Below, in pieces: positions 44,950 to 54,724 of a stretch of DNA of 64,000 nucleotides. The stretch's first letter is position 1; every line of letters starts with the position of its first letter. The translations under genes were made by a program, and so were the position numbers. Origin of the DNA: DATESN01 sp035270785 (GTDB taxonomy: Bacteria; Bacillota; Clostridia; Lachnospirales; Lachnospiraceae). The notes beneath the pieces are model-generated. The model was not told the DNA's origin, ran no database searches, and was given only the letters and a program-made list of their open reading frames with translations. The stretch covers positions 1 to 64,000 of the forward strand of contig DATESN010000031.1 of the NCBI GenBank assembly GCA_035270785.1, in the 5' to 3' direction.

Positions 44950-47412
44950 ATGAATAAAAAATTATACAAGTTTATGAATTGGCCTGAAATTGAAAGTATT
45001 GTTTATTCTGAAAATGATAATCCGCACAATATCCTTGGAGTTCACCCTGCAACTGGAGGAATATTAATTCAAACTTTTCAGCCTGGTTCAAAAAATGTTA
45101 CTTTAATAGATAACTCTTTGGATCATCAATATAGTATGGAAATGGTGGATGAAGCAGGCTACTTTGCTCTTTTTCTGCCCCAAAAATCTCTTAAAAGTTA
45201 CCGATATCTTATAGAAAAAGAAGATAAAACAATGTTAGAAGTAGTAGATCCCTATCAATTTCCACCTATTATAAATAAAAAAGAGACGGATAAATTTAAT
45301 TTAGGAATTCACTATAGTATTTATCATTATTTAGGCTCACATGAAAAAGTTGTAAATGGAATTAGTGGTATTTCTTTTGCAGTTTGGGCTCCCAATGCCA
45401 TTAGAGTAAGTGTAGTAAGTGATTTTAATCATTGGGATGGTCGATTACATCAAATGCGAAGATTATGGAATTCTGGTATTTTTGAACTGTTTATTCCTGG
45501 AGTTACAAAAGGAGCCATCTATAAATATGAGATTAAAGTTAAGGGCGGTTTGCTCAATATGAAATCCGATCCTTATGCTTTTAGTCAACAACAAAGACCT
45601 GAGAATGCATCGATTGTTATGGAAGACACAACCTTTCAGTGGAATGACGAATTATGGATTTATAATAGAAAGAAACAGAAAATAGAGGAATTACCTCTTA
45701 GTATTTTTGAGTTACATTTAGGTTCCTTTAAAAAACCTAAGGATGGTAGGGAGTTCTTCAATTATAAGGAATTGGCATCACTTATTATAGATTATGTGAA
45801 AGAAATGGGATATACACACATTGAATTAATGCCGATTATGGAACATCCCTTGGATGTTTCTTGGGGCTATCAAGTTGTGGGATACTATGCGCCTACAAGT
45901 AGATATGGAACACCAGAAGATTTCATGTATTTTATGAATGAAATGCATAAGGCTAGTATCGGAGTTATATTAGACTGGGTTCCTGCACATTTCCCAAAGA
46001 ATGATTTTGGCCTTTCTAATTTTGATGGGACTTGCCTATATGAACATCAAAATCCAAAACAGGGTTATCATCCACAATGGGGAACCTTACTTTATAATTA
46101 TGGGAGGCCAGAAGTAAAAAATTATTTGATTGCAAATGCACTTTTTTGGATTGATCAATTTCACGTGGATGGAATCAGAATGGACGCCGTTGCCTCTATG
46201 CTATATTTAGATTATGGTAAAGATGACGGACAATGGATCGCAAATATTTACGGGGGAAATGAAAACATTGAGGCAATAGAATTTATGAAGCATCTGAATT
46301 CAATGATTAAAAAAATGGGAAATGGAGCTATTGTCATAGCTGAAGAATCTACAGCATTTCCAAAAGTAACCGACAAGCTTGAAAATGGTGGACTTGGATT
46401 TGATTTCAAATGGAATAGGGGCTGGATGAACGATTTTCTAGGATATATGAAGTGTGATCCTTATTTTAGAAGCCATCATCATAGTGAATTAACCCTGAGT
46501 ATGATTTATAATTATTGTGAAAACTTTATGCTAATGTTTTCTCATGATGAAGTAGTTCATGGGAAAGCTTCTTTGATCAGTAAAATGCCCGGAGAAATTT
46601 CAGACAAATTCAAAAATCTTAGGATTGCGTATGGTTACATGATGATGCATCCAGGAAAAAAACTATTGTTCATGGGACAAGATTTAGCAGAGTTTGATGA
46701 ATGGAATGAAAAAAGAGAAGTACACTGGGATTTACTAAATAATGTTATGCACAGACAGCTAAATCATTATGTGAAATCGTTGAACGATTTTTATCAAAAA
46801 AACCCAGCACTATTTGAATTAGATATGCAAGCCGATGGATTTGAATGGATTAATAATATATCCGCCGATGAAAACATTCTGCTTTTTTTACGACATGGAA
46901 AAATAAAAAAAGAAACCTTATTAATTGTTGCAAATTTTGCTAACGTGGAAAGAACGAATTATAAGATTGGGGTTCCTTTTCCAGGCAATTATAAAGAAGT
47001 TTTTAATTCGGATGCCTTGGAATTTGGTGGAGCAGGAGTTATAAATCCGCGAGCAAAGAAAACAAAAGAGATGGAATGTGATACGAGAGCCAATTCCATA
47101 TGTGTAACTATTCCACCATTAAGTATTCAAGTGTTTTCTTATCTACCCTATTCAAAAAAACAGCTAGAAGAACATACATTAAAAAAAGAAAAGAGTAATC
47201 TAAAAGATAAAAAATCAGTTAATACATCAATTAAGAAAAAAAGTTCATTAAAAGATGAATTGGCATCAAAGATTTCTGAATCAGAGAAAAAGATCGCATC
47301 TGGTAGTGAACTTGTTAAGGAAATCGAACAAAGAAAGAGTCTAAAAAAAGAAACAAAAAAAGAGACTAAAAAAGAGACTAAAAAAGAATCAAAAGGGAAT
47401 GCAAAATTTTAA
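44950..47412 (+). CDS. glgB: 1,4-alpha-glucan branching enzyme with Lys-rich C-terminal tail
   Basis: Makes alpha-1,6 branches in glycogen. CBM48 domains precede a GH13 barrel with all catalytic residues: DGIRMDAV (nucleophile Asp), AEESTAFP (acid Glu), SHDEVVHGK. The enzyme core ends near residue 735 (SIQVFSYLPYSKK). About 85 extra residues follow, rich in Lys/Glu/Ser and ending in repeated KKET units, unlike typical GlgB of about 640-730 residues. Start supported by AAGGGG upstream. Other glg genes are not in the window apart from the degenerate GlgX-like gene at 20.2 kb. Confidence 0.95.
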   Translation: MNKKLYKFMNWPEIESIVYSENDNPHNILGVHPATGGILIQTFQPGSKNVTLIDNSLDHQYSMEMVDEAGYFALFLPQKSLKSYRYLIEKEDKTMLEVVDPYQFPPIINKKETDKFNLGIHYSIYHYLGSHEKVVNGISGISFAVWAPNAIRVSVVSDFNHWDGRLHQMRRLWNSGIFELFIPGVTKGAIYKYEIKVKGGLLNMKSDPYAFSQQQRPENASIVMEDTTFQWNDELWIYNRKKQKIEELPLSIFELHLGSFKKPKDGREFFNYKELASLIIDYVKEMGYTHIELMPIMEHPLDVSWGYQVVGYYAPTSRYGTPEDFMYFMNEMHKASIGVILDWVPAHFPKNDFGLSNFDGTCLYEHQNPKQGYHPQWGTLLYNYGRPEVKNYLIANALFWIDQFHVDGIRMDAVASMLYLDYGKDDGQWIANIYGGNENIEAIEFMKHLNSMIKKMGNGAIVIAEESTAFPKVTDKLENGGLGFDFKWNRGWMNDFLGYMKCDPYFRSHHHSELTLSMIYNYCENFMLMFSHDEVVHGKASLISKMPGEISDKFKNLRIAYGYMMMHPGKKLLFMGQDLAEFDEWNEKREVHWDLLNNVMHRQLNHYVKSLNDFYQKNPALFELDMQADGFEWINNISADENILLFLRHGKIKKETLLIVANFANVERTNYKIGVPFPGNYKEVFNSDALEFGGAGVINPRAKKTKEMECDTRANSICVTIPPLSIQVFSYLPYSKKQLEEHTLKKEKSNLKDKKSVNTSIKKKSSLKDELASKISESEKKIASGSELVKEIEQRKSLKKETKKETKKETKKESKGNAKF

Positions 47413-47430
47413 AGATAGGAGATTTCTTAC

Positions 47431-48282
47431 ATGCCTAATTTATTAGAAAGCACTGGAACAGTTGATACTGGCGTAATTGAGAGATTTTTAAAAGAGCTAC
47501 CAGAACAAGCGTTAAAACTTGGAATAAGAGTGGTGTTCTCATTTTTATTTTTATTTATTGGAGCACAGGTTATAAAGGTCTTAAGAAAAATAGTTAGAAA
47601 GTCATTACTACGGGGGAATGCTGATAAAGGTGTGATTCAATTTTTAGATTCCTTTCTTAAAACCATTTTGTATGTCATATTAATTTTTATGATAGCTGCA
47701 AGTTTTGGACTAGATGCAACAAGTGTAGTGGCAATTGTAGGATCGGCAGGTGTGGCTTTAGGACTGGCATTACAAGGAAGCCTTAGTAACTTGGCAGGTG
47801 GTGTTCTCATTCTTTTATTAAAGCCCTTTCGAGTGGGAGACTATATAAAAGAAGATAGTAATGGCAATGAAGGAACCGTAGATGAAATACAGTTGTTTTA
47901 TACGAAACTTAAAACCCCTGACAATAAAGTTGTTGTTTTACCAAATGGTACTCTAGCCAATACCAGCTTAACCAATTCTACAGCGACACCCTATCGTAGG
48001 TTTGATTTTTTCATTGGGATTTCGTATCAGGCGGATCTTTTAAAGGTAAAAACTGTAATAGAAGAGTTACTTAGATTAGAAGAGAACGTTATAAAAGACA
48101 AACCCATTCAAGTATTTGTTGATCGGATAGAAAGTAGTTCTGTTATCATTGGAGCAAGATGCTTCATCATAAACGAAATTTATTTTGATACAAAATGGAA
48201 GTTGACGGAGGCAATTAAACTTTCCATGGATTCAAATGGAATAGAAATGCCATTCCCGCAATTAGATGTGCATTTAAAATAA
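47431..48282 (+). CDS. small-conductance mechanosensitive channel (MscS family)
   Basis: A 283-residue channel that releases solutes on osmotic downshift. Three hydrophobic helices (about 28-110), a pore-lining GSAGVALGLALQGSLSNLAGGVLILLLKPF with the alternating Gly/Ala packing of TM3, the beta domain RVGDYIK...GTVDEIQLFYTKLKTPDN, and a C-terminal alpha/beta vestibule. TAGGAG precedes the ATG. 18 nt after glgB, so possibly co-transcribed. Confidence 0.93.
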   Translation: MPNLLESTGTVDTGVIERFLKELPEQALKLGIRVVFSFLFLFIGAQVIKVLRKIVRKSLLRGNADKGVIQFLDSFLKTILYVILIFMIAASFGLDATSVVAIVGSAGVALGLALQGSLSNLAGGVLILLLKPFRVGDYIKEDSNGNEGTVDEIQLFYTKLKTPDNKVVVLPNGTLANTSLTNSTATPYRRFDFFIGISYQADLLKVKTVIEELLRLEENVIKDKPIQVFVDRIESSSVIIGARCFIINEIYFDTKWKLTEAIKLSMDSNGIEMPFPQLDVHLK

Positions 48283-48344
48283 TGATCCAAACGATTCCTA
48301 TTTCATGTTCAATTACATTTAATTTTCATACTTATAAATACATA

Positions 48345-48389
48345 AAAAATAGCCACATTCCAACTGTTACTAGGATTGTGGCTATTTTT
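48345..48389. terminator. terminator between mscS and the tRNA gene
   Basis: AAAAATAGCCACA pairs perfectly with TGTGGCTATTTTT. T-runs on both strands allow it to terminate both mscS and the minus-strand tRNA-Thr. Confidence 0.9.
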
Positions 48390-48397
48390 CTCTCATA

Positions 48398-48470
<73 letters not shown>

Positions 48471-48592
48471 ATGTTGATTTGTTATTAAAATAACCACCAA
48501 CCATATGCTATTATAATAGGTTGAGTATTGATTTGCAATCATTAAATTAAAAATTTTACAATCAATATAATGAAAAAGGATTTCTATGTATT

Positions 48593-48637
48593 GAAAAGAC
48601 GTGTACTATAAGTCCTTCTAAAGGACAGTACACGTCT
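48593..48637 (-). terminator. terminator of the SsuBC-like ABC operon
   Basis: AGACGTGTACT (48597-48607) pairs with AGTACACGTCT (48627-48637), with an inner GTCCTT/AAGGAC pairing; the minus strand then reads TTTTC. Located 20 bp beyond the permease stop. Confidence 0.8.
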
Positions 48638-48656
48638 ATGCATAGATAAAATAATT

Positions 48657-49490
48657 TTATTTATTTTTATTATATAATTTTTCAATTACTTGTATTCCTT
48701 GATAAAGGAGCATAGCAATACAACATAAAATAATGATAGACATGATAAGATAGTCAAGTTTAAATATTTGGGAACTATAGATGATTAAATATCCCAGGCC
48801 ACGGCGTGCGGCTAAGAATTCACCGATAATAACACCAACCAAGCAAAGACCAATATTTACCTTCATATTACTTAAAATGATGGGAATGGAACTGGGTATT
48901 ATTATTTTAAACAGTACATCTTTTCTCGTGCCACCTAATGTATAGATTAACTTCATCTTTTCAGGATCGGATTGTTTAAAACCATAATACATGTTAATGA
49001 TGGAACCAAAAATAGCGACTGAAATACCAGCAATGATAATTGTTTTTATCCCAGTGCCTAACCAAACAATTAAAAGAGGAGCAAGAGCCGACTTAGGCAA
49101 AGAATTTAGGGCAACTAAGTATGGTTCTATTACATCAGAAACCCGATTGAAATACCAAAGTAACGTAGAAATAAAAGTACTAATGAATAAAGTTAACACA
49201 AAACTTACAATAGTCTCTAACAAGGTAACCCCCGTGTGAACGAAGATGCTACCATTCTTTGCCATACTTAAGATACTTGTGAACACTCTTGTAGGACTAC
49301 TGAAAAAGAAAGCATCAATGACACCCGTTCGACTGCACAATTCCCAAACAACTAAAAATAAAAACAACACAAAGTATCGGATCCATCTAGTCATTTTTAT
49401 CATTTTTATTTCTTTTTTTAGAAATATAATCTGAGCTTTAGAGTTTCCTGTTTTTTCCCCCATATTGTTCTGTTTATTATTTTGATTCAT
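48657..49490 (-). CDS. ABC transporter permease (SsuC/TauC-like)
   Basis: Membrane subunit of a nitrate/sulfonate/taurine-type importer, 277 residues with about six helices and the EAA loop TLGGTRKDVLFKIIIPSSIP. The N-terminal 30-odd residues are polar (MNQNNKQNNMGEKTGNS), so the real start may be at the internal MIKMTRW. It overlaps the ATPase gene by 14 nt. No substrate-binding protein gene lies beside it, so the ligand is unknown. Confidence 0.88.
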   Translation of the reverse strand: MNQNNKQNNMGEKTGNSKAQIIFLKKEIKMIKMTRWIRYFVLFLFLVVWELCSRTGVIDAFFFSSPTRVFTSILSMAKNGSIFVHTGVTLLETIVSFVLTLFISTFISTLLWYFNRVSDVIEPYLVALNSLPKSALAPLLIVWLGTGIKTIIIAGISVAIFGSIINMYYGFKQSDPEKMKLIYTLGGTRKDVLFKIIIPSSIPIILSNMKVNIGLCLVGVIIGEFLAARRGLGYLIIYSSQIFKLDYLIMSIIILCCIAMLLYQGIQVIEKLYNKNK

Positions 49491-50283
49491 TCAATGCCTC
49501 CCATAATATTTCAAAATATTTCGGGAATTCAGGGGCATTTCTAGAAGAGATAGATAATTCCGGTGAAATGGTTAGTTTAATTGGCAGTTCTTTTATAATG
49601 GTTCCCGGTCTTTTAGATAAAACATATACAATATCGGCCAAACGAATAGCTTCTGACAAATCATGTGTTACTAAAATTGCGGTTTTATTTTCTTTGCGAA
49701 TCTTACTACAAATATCTGAAGAAACAGAAAGTCTTGTTTGATAATCTAAGGCTGAAAAGGGTTCATCTAGAAGGAGCAAGTCCGGCGATAGCGAAAGTGT
49801 TCGAACTAATGCAGCTCGCTGTCTCATTCCACCAGATAATTCACTTGGCTTTTTATCTTTGAAAGATAATAAGTCATATTTTCTCAGCATAGTATCAATG
49901 TCCTTATAAATGGATGGAGAGTTCTTATCATTTTTTTTAAAAAAATATTTATTTGGTAATTTATGATTTATTTCTAAGCCAAGTAGAACATTTTTATAAA
50001 TGGTTCTCCATTCTAATAGAAAGTCATTTTGCAACATATATCCGATTGGTGGTTTAATATCACTGTTATATTTAAATTCAGGGAATTGAATAGATCCAGA
50101 TTCTGGTTTAATTAATCCCGCTATAAGTGACAAAAGCGTAGATTTCCCGCATCCGCTGGGGCCTACAATAGCCACGAAATCACCTTTTTTCACAGACAAA
50201 TTAATATGAGTGAGAGCGGGTGTTTCACCTGATAAAGTGTGGTAGTTATAACATACATCATGTAGTTCTAATAGATTGCCCAT
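49477..50283 (-). CDS. ABC transporter ATP-binding protein (SsuB/TauB-like)
   Basis: ATPase partner of the permease, 268 residues. Walker A GPSGCGKSTLL, Q-loop MLQNDFLLEWRTIYKN, signature LSGGMRQRAALVRT, Walker B LLLDEPFSALD, H-loop VTHDLSEAIRLAD. First gene of a two-gene minus-strand operon and divergent from argH. Confidence 0.92.
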   Translation of the reverse strand: MGNLLELHDVCYNYHTLSGETPALTHINLSVKKGDFVAIVGPSGCGKSTLLSLIAGLIKPESGSIQFPEFKYNSDIKPPIGYMLQNDFLLEWRTIYKNVLLGLEINHKLPNKYFFKKNDKNSPSIYKDIDTMLRKYDLLSFKDKKPSELSGGMRQRAALVRTLSLSPDLLLLDEPFSALDYQTRLSVSSDICSKIRKENKTAILVTHDLSEAIRLADIVYVLSKRPGTIIKELPIKLTISPELSISSRNAPEFPKYFEILWEALNESK

Positions 50284-50378
50284 GAGTAGCTCCCTTATAA
50301 GTTATATAATATACTATGAAGTACAAATGGTAATGTGTTCTCTATGTGTTACAAAACATAAAACTTTAGTAGCTTTTC

Positions 50379-50407
50379 TTGAATTAGGTATAAATTTATG
50401 TTAATAT
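50379..50407 (+). promoter_or_regulatory. putative sigma-A promoter of argH
   Basis: TTGAAT (50379-50384) and TAATAT (50402-50407) with a 17-bp spacer, about 30 bp before the argH start. Confidence 0.55.
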
Positions 50408-50440
50408 CAAATACAGATTTAATAGTTGGAGGAAAATGTC

Positions 50441-51829
50441 ATGGCACAGCTTTGGGGCGGACGTTTTACTAAGGAAACAGATGATTTGGTTTTTGCATTT
50501 AATGCATCTATTTCCTTTGATAAAAAGTTATATAAACAAGATATTGAAGGCAGTATAGCGCATGTAATCATGTTAGAGAAACAAGGGATTTTAATTGCGG
50601 AAGAAAAAGATTCTATTGTGAAAGGTTTAATTAGTATTCGCGATGATATTGAATCGGGAAAATTAGAGATCACAGAAAAATATGAAGATATTCACAGTTT
50701 TGTGGAAGCCAATTTAATTGATAGAATTGGAGAAAACGGTAAAAAACTTCATACGGGTAGAAGCCGTAATGATCAAGTTGCTCTTGACATGAGATTGTAT
50801 ACTAGAGTTGAGGTGTTAACAGTAGATGCTCTTTTACATGATCTATTAATGACTATCATAGAAATTATGAAAACAAATTTAGATACTTATATGCCTGGAT
50901 TTACTCATTTACAAAAGGCTCAACCAATTACCTTGGCTCATCACTTGGGGGCATATTTTGAAATGTTTAAAAGAGATCGTTTAAGAATGAAAGATATTTA
51001 TATGCGGATGAATTATTGTCCACTAGGAGCAGGGGCACTTGCTGGGACAACTTATGATTTAGATAGAAATTATACGGCGTCTCTGTTAGGCTTTGAAGGG
51101 CCTACACAAAATAGTATGGATAGTGTTTCCGATCGTGATTATGTGATTGAGTTCTTGTCTGCAATCTCTACCATCATGATGCATCTAAGTCGTTTTTCAG
51201 AAGAAATTATTATTTGGAATTCAAATGAATATCAATTTGTGGAAATAGATGATGCTTATTCAACGGGAAGCAGCATTATGCCACAAAAAAAGAATCCTGA
51301 CATTGCTGAATTAGTAAGAGGAAAGACGGGAAGAGTATATGGTGCTTTAACTGCAATACTAACTACAATGAAGGGGTTACCTCTTGCTTATAATAAAGAT
51401 ATGCAAGAAGATAAAGAACTAACTTTTGATGCAATTGATACTGTGAAAAATTGCCTTACTTTATTTACAGGAATGCTTGCAACTATGAAATTTAATAAAG
51501 AGATAATGGCAAAAAGCGCCATGAATGGTTTTACTAATGCTACAGACGCTGCAGATTATTTAGTTAAAAAAGGTATGCCCTTCAGAGATGCACATGGGGT
51601 GATTGGTTCTTTAGTATTATATTGCATTGATAAAGATAAATGTATCGAGGAATTATCCATTACAGAATTAAAAAAAATCAGTCCTTTTTTTGATATTGAC
51701 TTATATGATGCGGTGAGCTTAAAAACTTGTGTTGAAAAAAGATTAACAATAGGCGCACCTAGTACAGAAGCAATGAATAAAGTTATTGCAATTAATCAAG
51801 CTTATCTAGAAAATGATTGGGAAAAATAA
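50441..51829 (+). CDS. argH: argininosuccinate lyase
   Basis: Last step of arginine synthesis: argininosuccinate to arginine and fumarate. Fumarase/ASL family signature GSSIMPQKKNPD (about residue 280); N-terminal LWGGRF; HTGRSRNDQVALDMRLY. 462 residues. ATG 50441 has GGAGG upstream; the TTG at 50426 overlaps that site and is rejected. argG is not adjacent. Confidence 0.96.
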   Translation: MAQLWGGRFTKETDDLVFAFNASISFDKKLYKQDIEGSIAHVIMLEKQGILIAEEKDSIVKGLISIRDDIESGKLEITEKYEDIHSFVEANLIDRIGENGKKLHTGRSRNDQVALDMRLYTRVEVLTVDALLHDLLMTIIEIMKTNLDTYMPGFTHLQKAQPITLAHHLGAYFEMFKRDRLRMKDIYMRMNYCPLGAGALAGTTYDLDRNYTASLLGFEGPTQNSMDSVSDRDYVIEFLSAISTIMMHLSRFSEEIIIWNSNEYQFVEIDDAYSTGSSIMPQKKNPDIAELVRGKTGRVYGALTAILTTMKGLPLAYNKDMQEDKELTFDAIDTVKNCLTLFTGMLATMKFNKEIMAKSAMNGFTNATDAADYLVKKGMPFRDAHGVIGSLVLYCIDKDKCIEELSITELKKISPFFDIDLYDAVSLKTCVEKRLTIGAPSTEAMNKVIAINQAYLENDWEK

Positions 51830-51856
51830 TATTATATATTAAGGAGAAAATAAAAA

Positions 51857-52942
51857 ATGAATGAAAAATTAAAAGTAGGAATTTTAGGCGGAACTGGCAT
51901 GGTAGGACAGAGATTTATAACGTTGTTAGAAAATCACCCTTGGTTTGACGTAACAACAATCGCAGCTAGCCCACGATCTGCTGGAAAAACATATGAAGAA
52001 GCAGTTGGTGACAGATGGAAAATGACAACACCAATGCCAGAATCTATTAAAAAGTTAATTGTTATGAATGTAAATGAAGTTGAAAAGGTTGCCTCAGAAG
52101 TTGATTTTGTTTTTAGCGCAGTAGACATGACAAAAGAAGAAATAAAAGCCATTGAAATTGCATATGCCAAAACAGAAACACCAGTAGTAAGCAATAATAG
52201 TGCTCATAGATGGACACCAGATGTACCTATGGTTGTTCCGGAAATCAATCCTGAGCATATGGAAGTTATTAAATTTCAAAAAGAAAGACTAGGTACAACA
52301 CGTGGATTTATAGCAGTGAAACCAAATTGCTCCATTCAAAGTTATGCTCCAGTATTAACAGCCTGGAAAGAGTTTGAACCATATGAAGTTGTTGCAACCA
52401 CATATCAAGCTATTTCTGGAGCAGGAAAAACATTTGTTGAATGGCCAGAAATGGTTGAAAATATTATTCCATATATTGGTGGAGAAGAAGAAAAAAGTGA
52501 AAAAGAGCCTTTGAGAATTTGGGGTGAAATCAAAAATGGAGTCATTGAACCTGCTACATCCCCAGTGATTACATGTCAATGCATTCGTGTCCCAGTTTTA
52601 AACGGACATACCGCTGCTGTTTTTGTAAAATTCAGAATACAACCTACCAAACAACAATTAATTGATAAGTTAATTGAATTTAAGGGTGTACCTCAAGAAC
52701 TAAACCTTCCAAGTGCGCCAAAACAATTTATTCAATATTTAGAAGAGGATAATCGTCCACAGGTTCAGATGGATGTTGATTATGAAAATGGAATGGGAAT
52801 TTCAGTTGGTCGTATTCGTGAAGACTCTGTATATGATTGGAAGTTTGTAGGTCTGTCTCATAACACAGTTCGTGGTGCAGCTGGTGGAGCAGTCCTTTGT
52901 GCAGAATTATTAAAAGCACAAGGATATATTACTAAAAAATAA
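51857..52942 (+). CDS. asd: aspartate-semialdehyde dehydrogenase
   Basis: Reduces aspartyl phosphate to aspartate semialdehyde (lysine, threonine, methionine pathways). N-terminal NADP motif GILGGTGMVGQRF, catalytic Cys in KPNCSIQ (about residue 156), QAISGAGKTF. 361 residues and of the fungal/archaeal-like subtype rather than the shorter E. coli type. AAGGAG precedes the ATG. Confidence 0.95.
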   Translation: MNEKLKVGILGGTGMVGQRFITLLENHPWFDVTTIAASPRSAGKTYEEAVGDRWKMTTPMPESIKKLIVMNVNEVEKVASEVDFVFSAVDMTKEEIKAIEIAYAKTETPVVSNNSAHRWTPDVPMVVPEINPEHMEVIKFQKERLGTTRGFIAVKPNCSIQSYAPVLTAWKEFEPYEVVATTYQAISGAGKTFVEWPEMVENIIPYIGGEEEKSEKEPLRIWGEIKNGVIEPATSPVITCQCIRVPVLNGHTAAVFVKFRIQPTKQQLIDKLIEFKGVPQELNLPSAPKQFIQYLEEDNRPQVQMDVDYENGMGISVGRIREDSVYDWKFVGLSHNTVRGAAGGAVLCAELLKAQGYITKK

Positions 52943-52965
52943 AAAACTGATTAGGAGGCATTATA

Positions 52966-54687
52966 ATGGACGAGCTACATTATCAAATTGATTTATTATC
53001 TGCAATGAATCAAAAAATGGGTAGTAGTGAAAAAATGTATCGTCTTGTTTGCGATACATCCGATAATGCCTTTCTTTATTATTCTTTTAAAGAAAATAGG
53101 ATGATGTTATTTGGTAACTGGAATCACTTTTTCGATTTTACTATAGAGAGTTTTAAGGAAATTGGTAAAGTTTATGATGTTTTTTTGGATAAATATATTA
53201 TTCCATTACGTGACCTTTTCTTTATAGAAAAAGAAGGTATTGAAAAGAAATCCATTGAATGTTGCTATTTAGATGGAAAGAGATGGATTGAATGTGAAGT
53301 AGTTATGATATATGATGAAGATAAAAACCCACAGGAAAAGATTATTCGTTTTAAAGATATTTCAAAATTCAAAAGACAGAATGAAGAATTGAAGTATCTG
53401 ACATATTTTGATAATTTAACAGGTTTATTTAATCGTAATTATTTCGTTCGATTATTAGCAGAATGGCTAAGAAATGCAGAAGAGGATAAATCAGTTGTAG
53501 CGGTAATGTTTATTGATATTGATGATTTTCGCAAGATAAATGACGGAATGGGTCTTATAGTGGGAGATGAATTAGTTCAAATATTTGGTCAATATTTAGG
53601 GGATTTTCAATCCGACAAAGTGATTGTATCTCATTTCAATAGTGATCTTTTTTGTATTGGAATCTATGATCCATGTGGAACAAGAAGTGTTGAACATATA
53701 TATAAAGCAATCCAAAACAAACTTGAAAGTTCATTTTTACTATCTAGTCGACAGGAACTAAAAATCACAATGTGCGCAGGGGTGGCTGAGTTTCCCGAGG
53801 CTGCTAAATTTGCATTAGATTTAATTAACTGTGCAGAAATAGTGATGTTTAAAGCGAAAATGGCAGGAAAAAATGCGATTCAATACTTTGACGCACCAAT
53901 TATGGATGAATTTATTAATAATTTAACCATTGAAAATGAGTTAAAAGAAGCAATTTCTGGAAAGCAGTTCTCTCTGTTTTATCAACCACAATATGATACA
54001 GTATCAGGAAGTTTAAGGGGAGTTGAAGCACTCATACGATGGAAAAACTTTAATGGAAACATGGTTAGTCCATCAGATTTCATACCAATTGCGGAGCGTA
54101 ATGGATCTATCGTTTCTATCGGTAATTGGGTAATAGAAGAAGCAGTCAGTACATATTCCTTATGGAAGAGAAAGTTTAACTGCAGAATGATATTATCAAT
54201 TAATATTTCTGCAATTCAATATAAAAAACCGGATTTTGTAAGTCACTTAATTGGTATATTAAATAAATATAATATAAGTCCTGAAGAAATAGAATTAGAA
54301 ATAACAGAGAGCGTTTTAATTGACGATTTCAAAGAAGTGATAGATAAAATGCATGCATTACGAGATTACGGATTTCGAGTTTCCTTGGATGATTTCGGAA
54401 CGGGATTTTCCTCTTTAGCTTATTTAAAAGGTCTTCCCATAGATACGTTAAAGATTGACAAGAGTTTTATTGATACAGTGGTTTCTGATGACTCTACGAG
54501 AATTATAACAGAATCTATTATCACTATGGTTAAAAAACTTGGATTTGAAACAGTTGCTGAAGGTGTTGAAACACTAAAGCAATTTGACTATTTAAAACAA
54601 ATCAAATGTGATTATATTCAAGGGTATTATTTAGGACACCCAATGTGTCAGGATGATATTGAAAAGTTAATAATAGAAAAAATGTAA
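52966..54687 (+). CDS. PAS-GGDEF(degenerate)-EAL protein, likely c-di-GMP phosphodiesterase
   Basis: Order: PAS-like sensor (about 20-135), GGDEF domain (about 140-300), EAL domain (about 315-565). The GGDEF signature is replaced by HFNSDLFCI, so cyclase activity is unlikely. The EAL domain keeps its active-site set: GVEALIRW, NISAIQ, ELEITESVL, LDDFGTGFSS, KIDKSFI, AEGVET. It should hydrolyse c-di-GMP to pGpG. Cytoplasmic; no membrane segment. AGGAGG before the ATG. Confidence 0.9.
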   Translation: MDELHYQIDLLSAMNQKMGSSEKMYRLVCDTSDNAFLYYSFKENRMMLFGNWNHFFDFTIESFKEIGKVYDVFLDKYIIPLRDLFFIEKEGIEKKSIECCYLDGKRWIECEVVMIYDEDKNPQEKIIRFKDISKFKRQNEELKYLTYFDNLTGLFNRNYFVRLLAEWLRNAEEDKSVVAVMFIDIDDFRKINDGMGLIVGDELVQIFGQYLGDFQSDKVIVSHFNSDLFCIGIYDPCGTRSVEHIYKAIQNKLESSFLLSSRQELKITMCAGVAEFPEAAKFALDLINCAEIVMFKAKMAGKNAIQYFDAPIMDEFINNLTIENELKEAISGKQFSLFYQPQYDTVSGSLRGVEALIRWKNFNGNMVSPSDFIPIAERNGSIVSIGNWVIEEAVSTYSLWKRKFNCRMILSINISAIQYKKPDFVSHLIGILNKYNISPEEIELEITESVLIDDFKEVIDKMHALRDYGFRVSLDDFGTGFSSLAYLKGLPIDTLKIDKSFIDTVVSDDSTRIITESIITMVKKLGFETVAEGVETLKQFDYLKQIKCDYIQGYYLGHPMCQDDIEKLIIEKM

Positions 54688-54724
54688 CAATCGTTATTTG
54701 ATTGCAATCCCTTGGAGGAACTCT

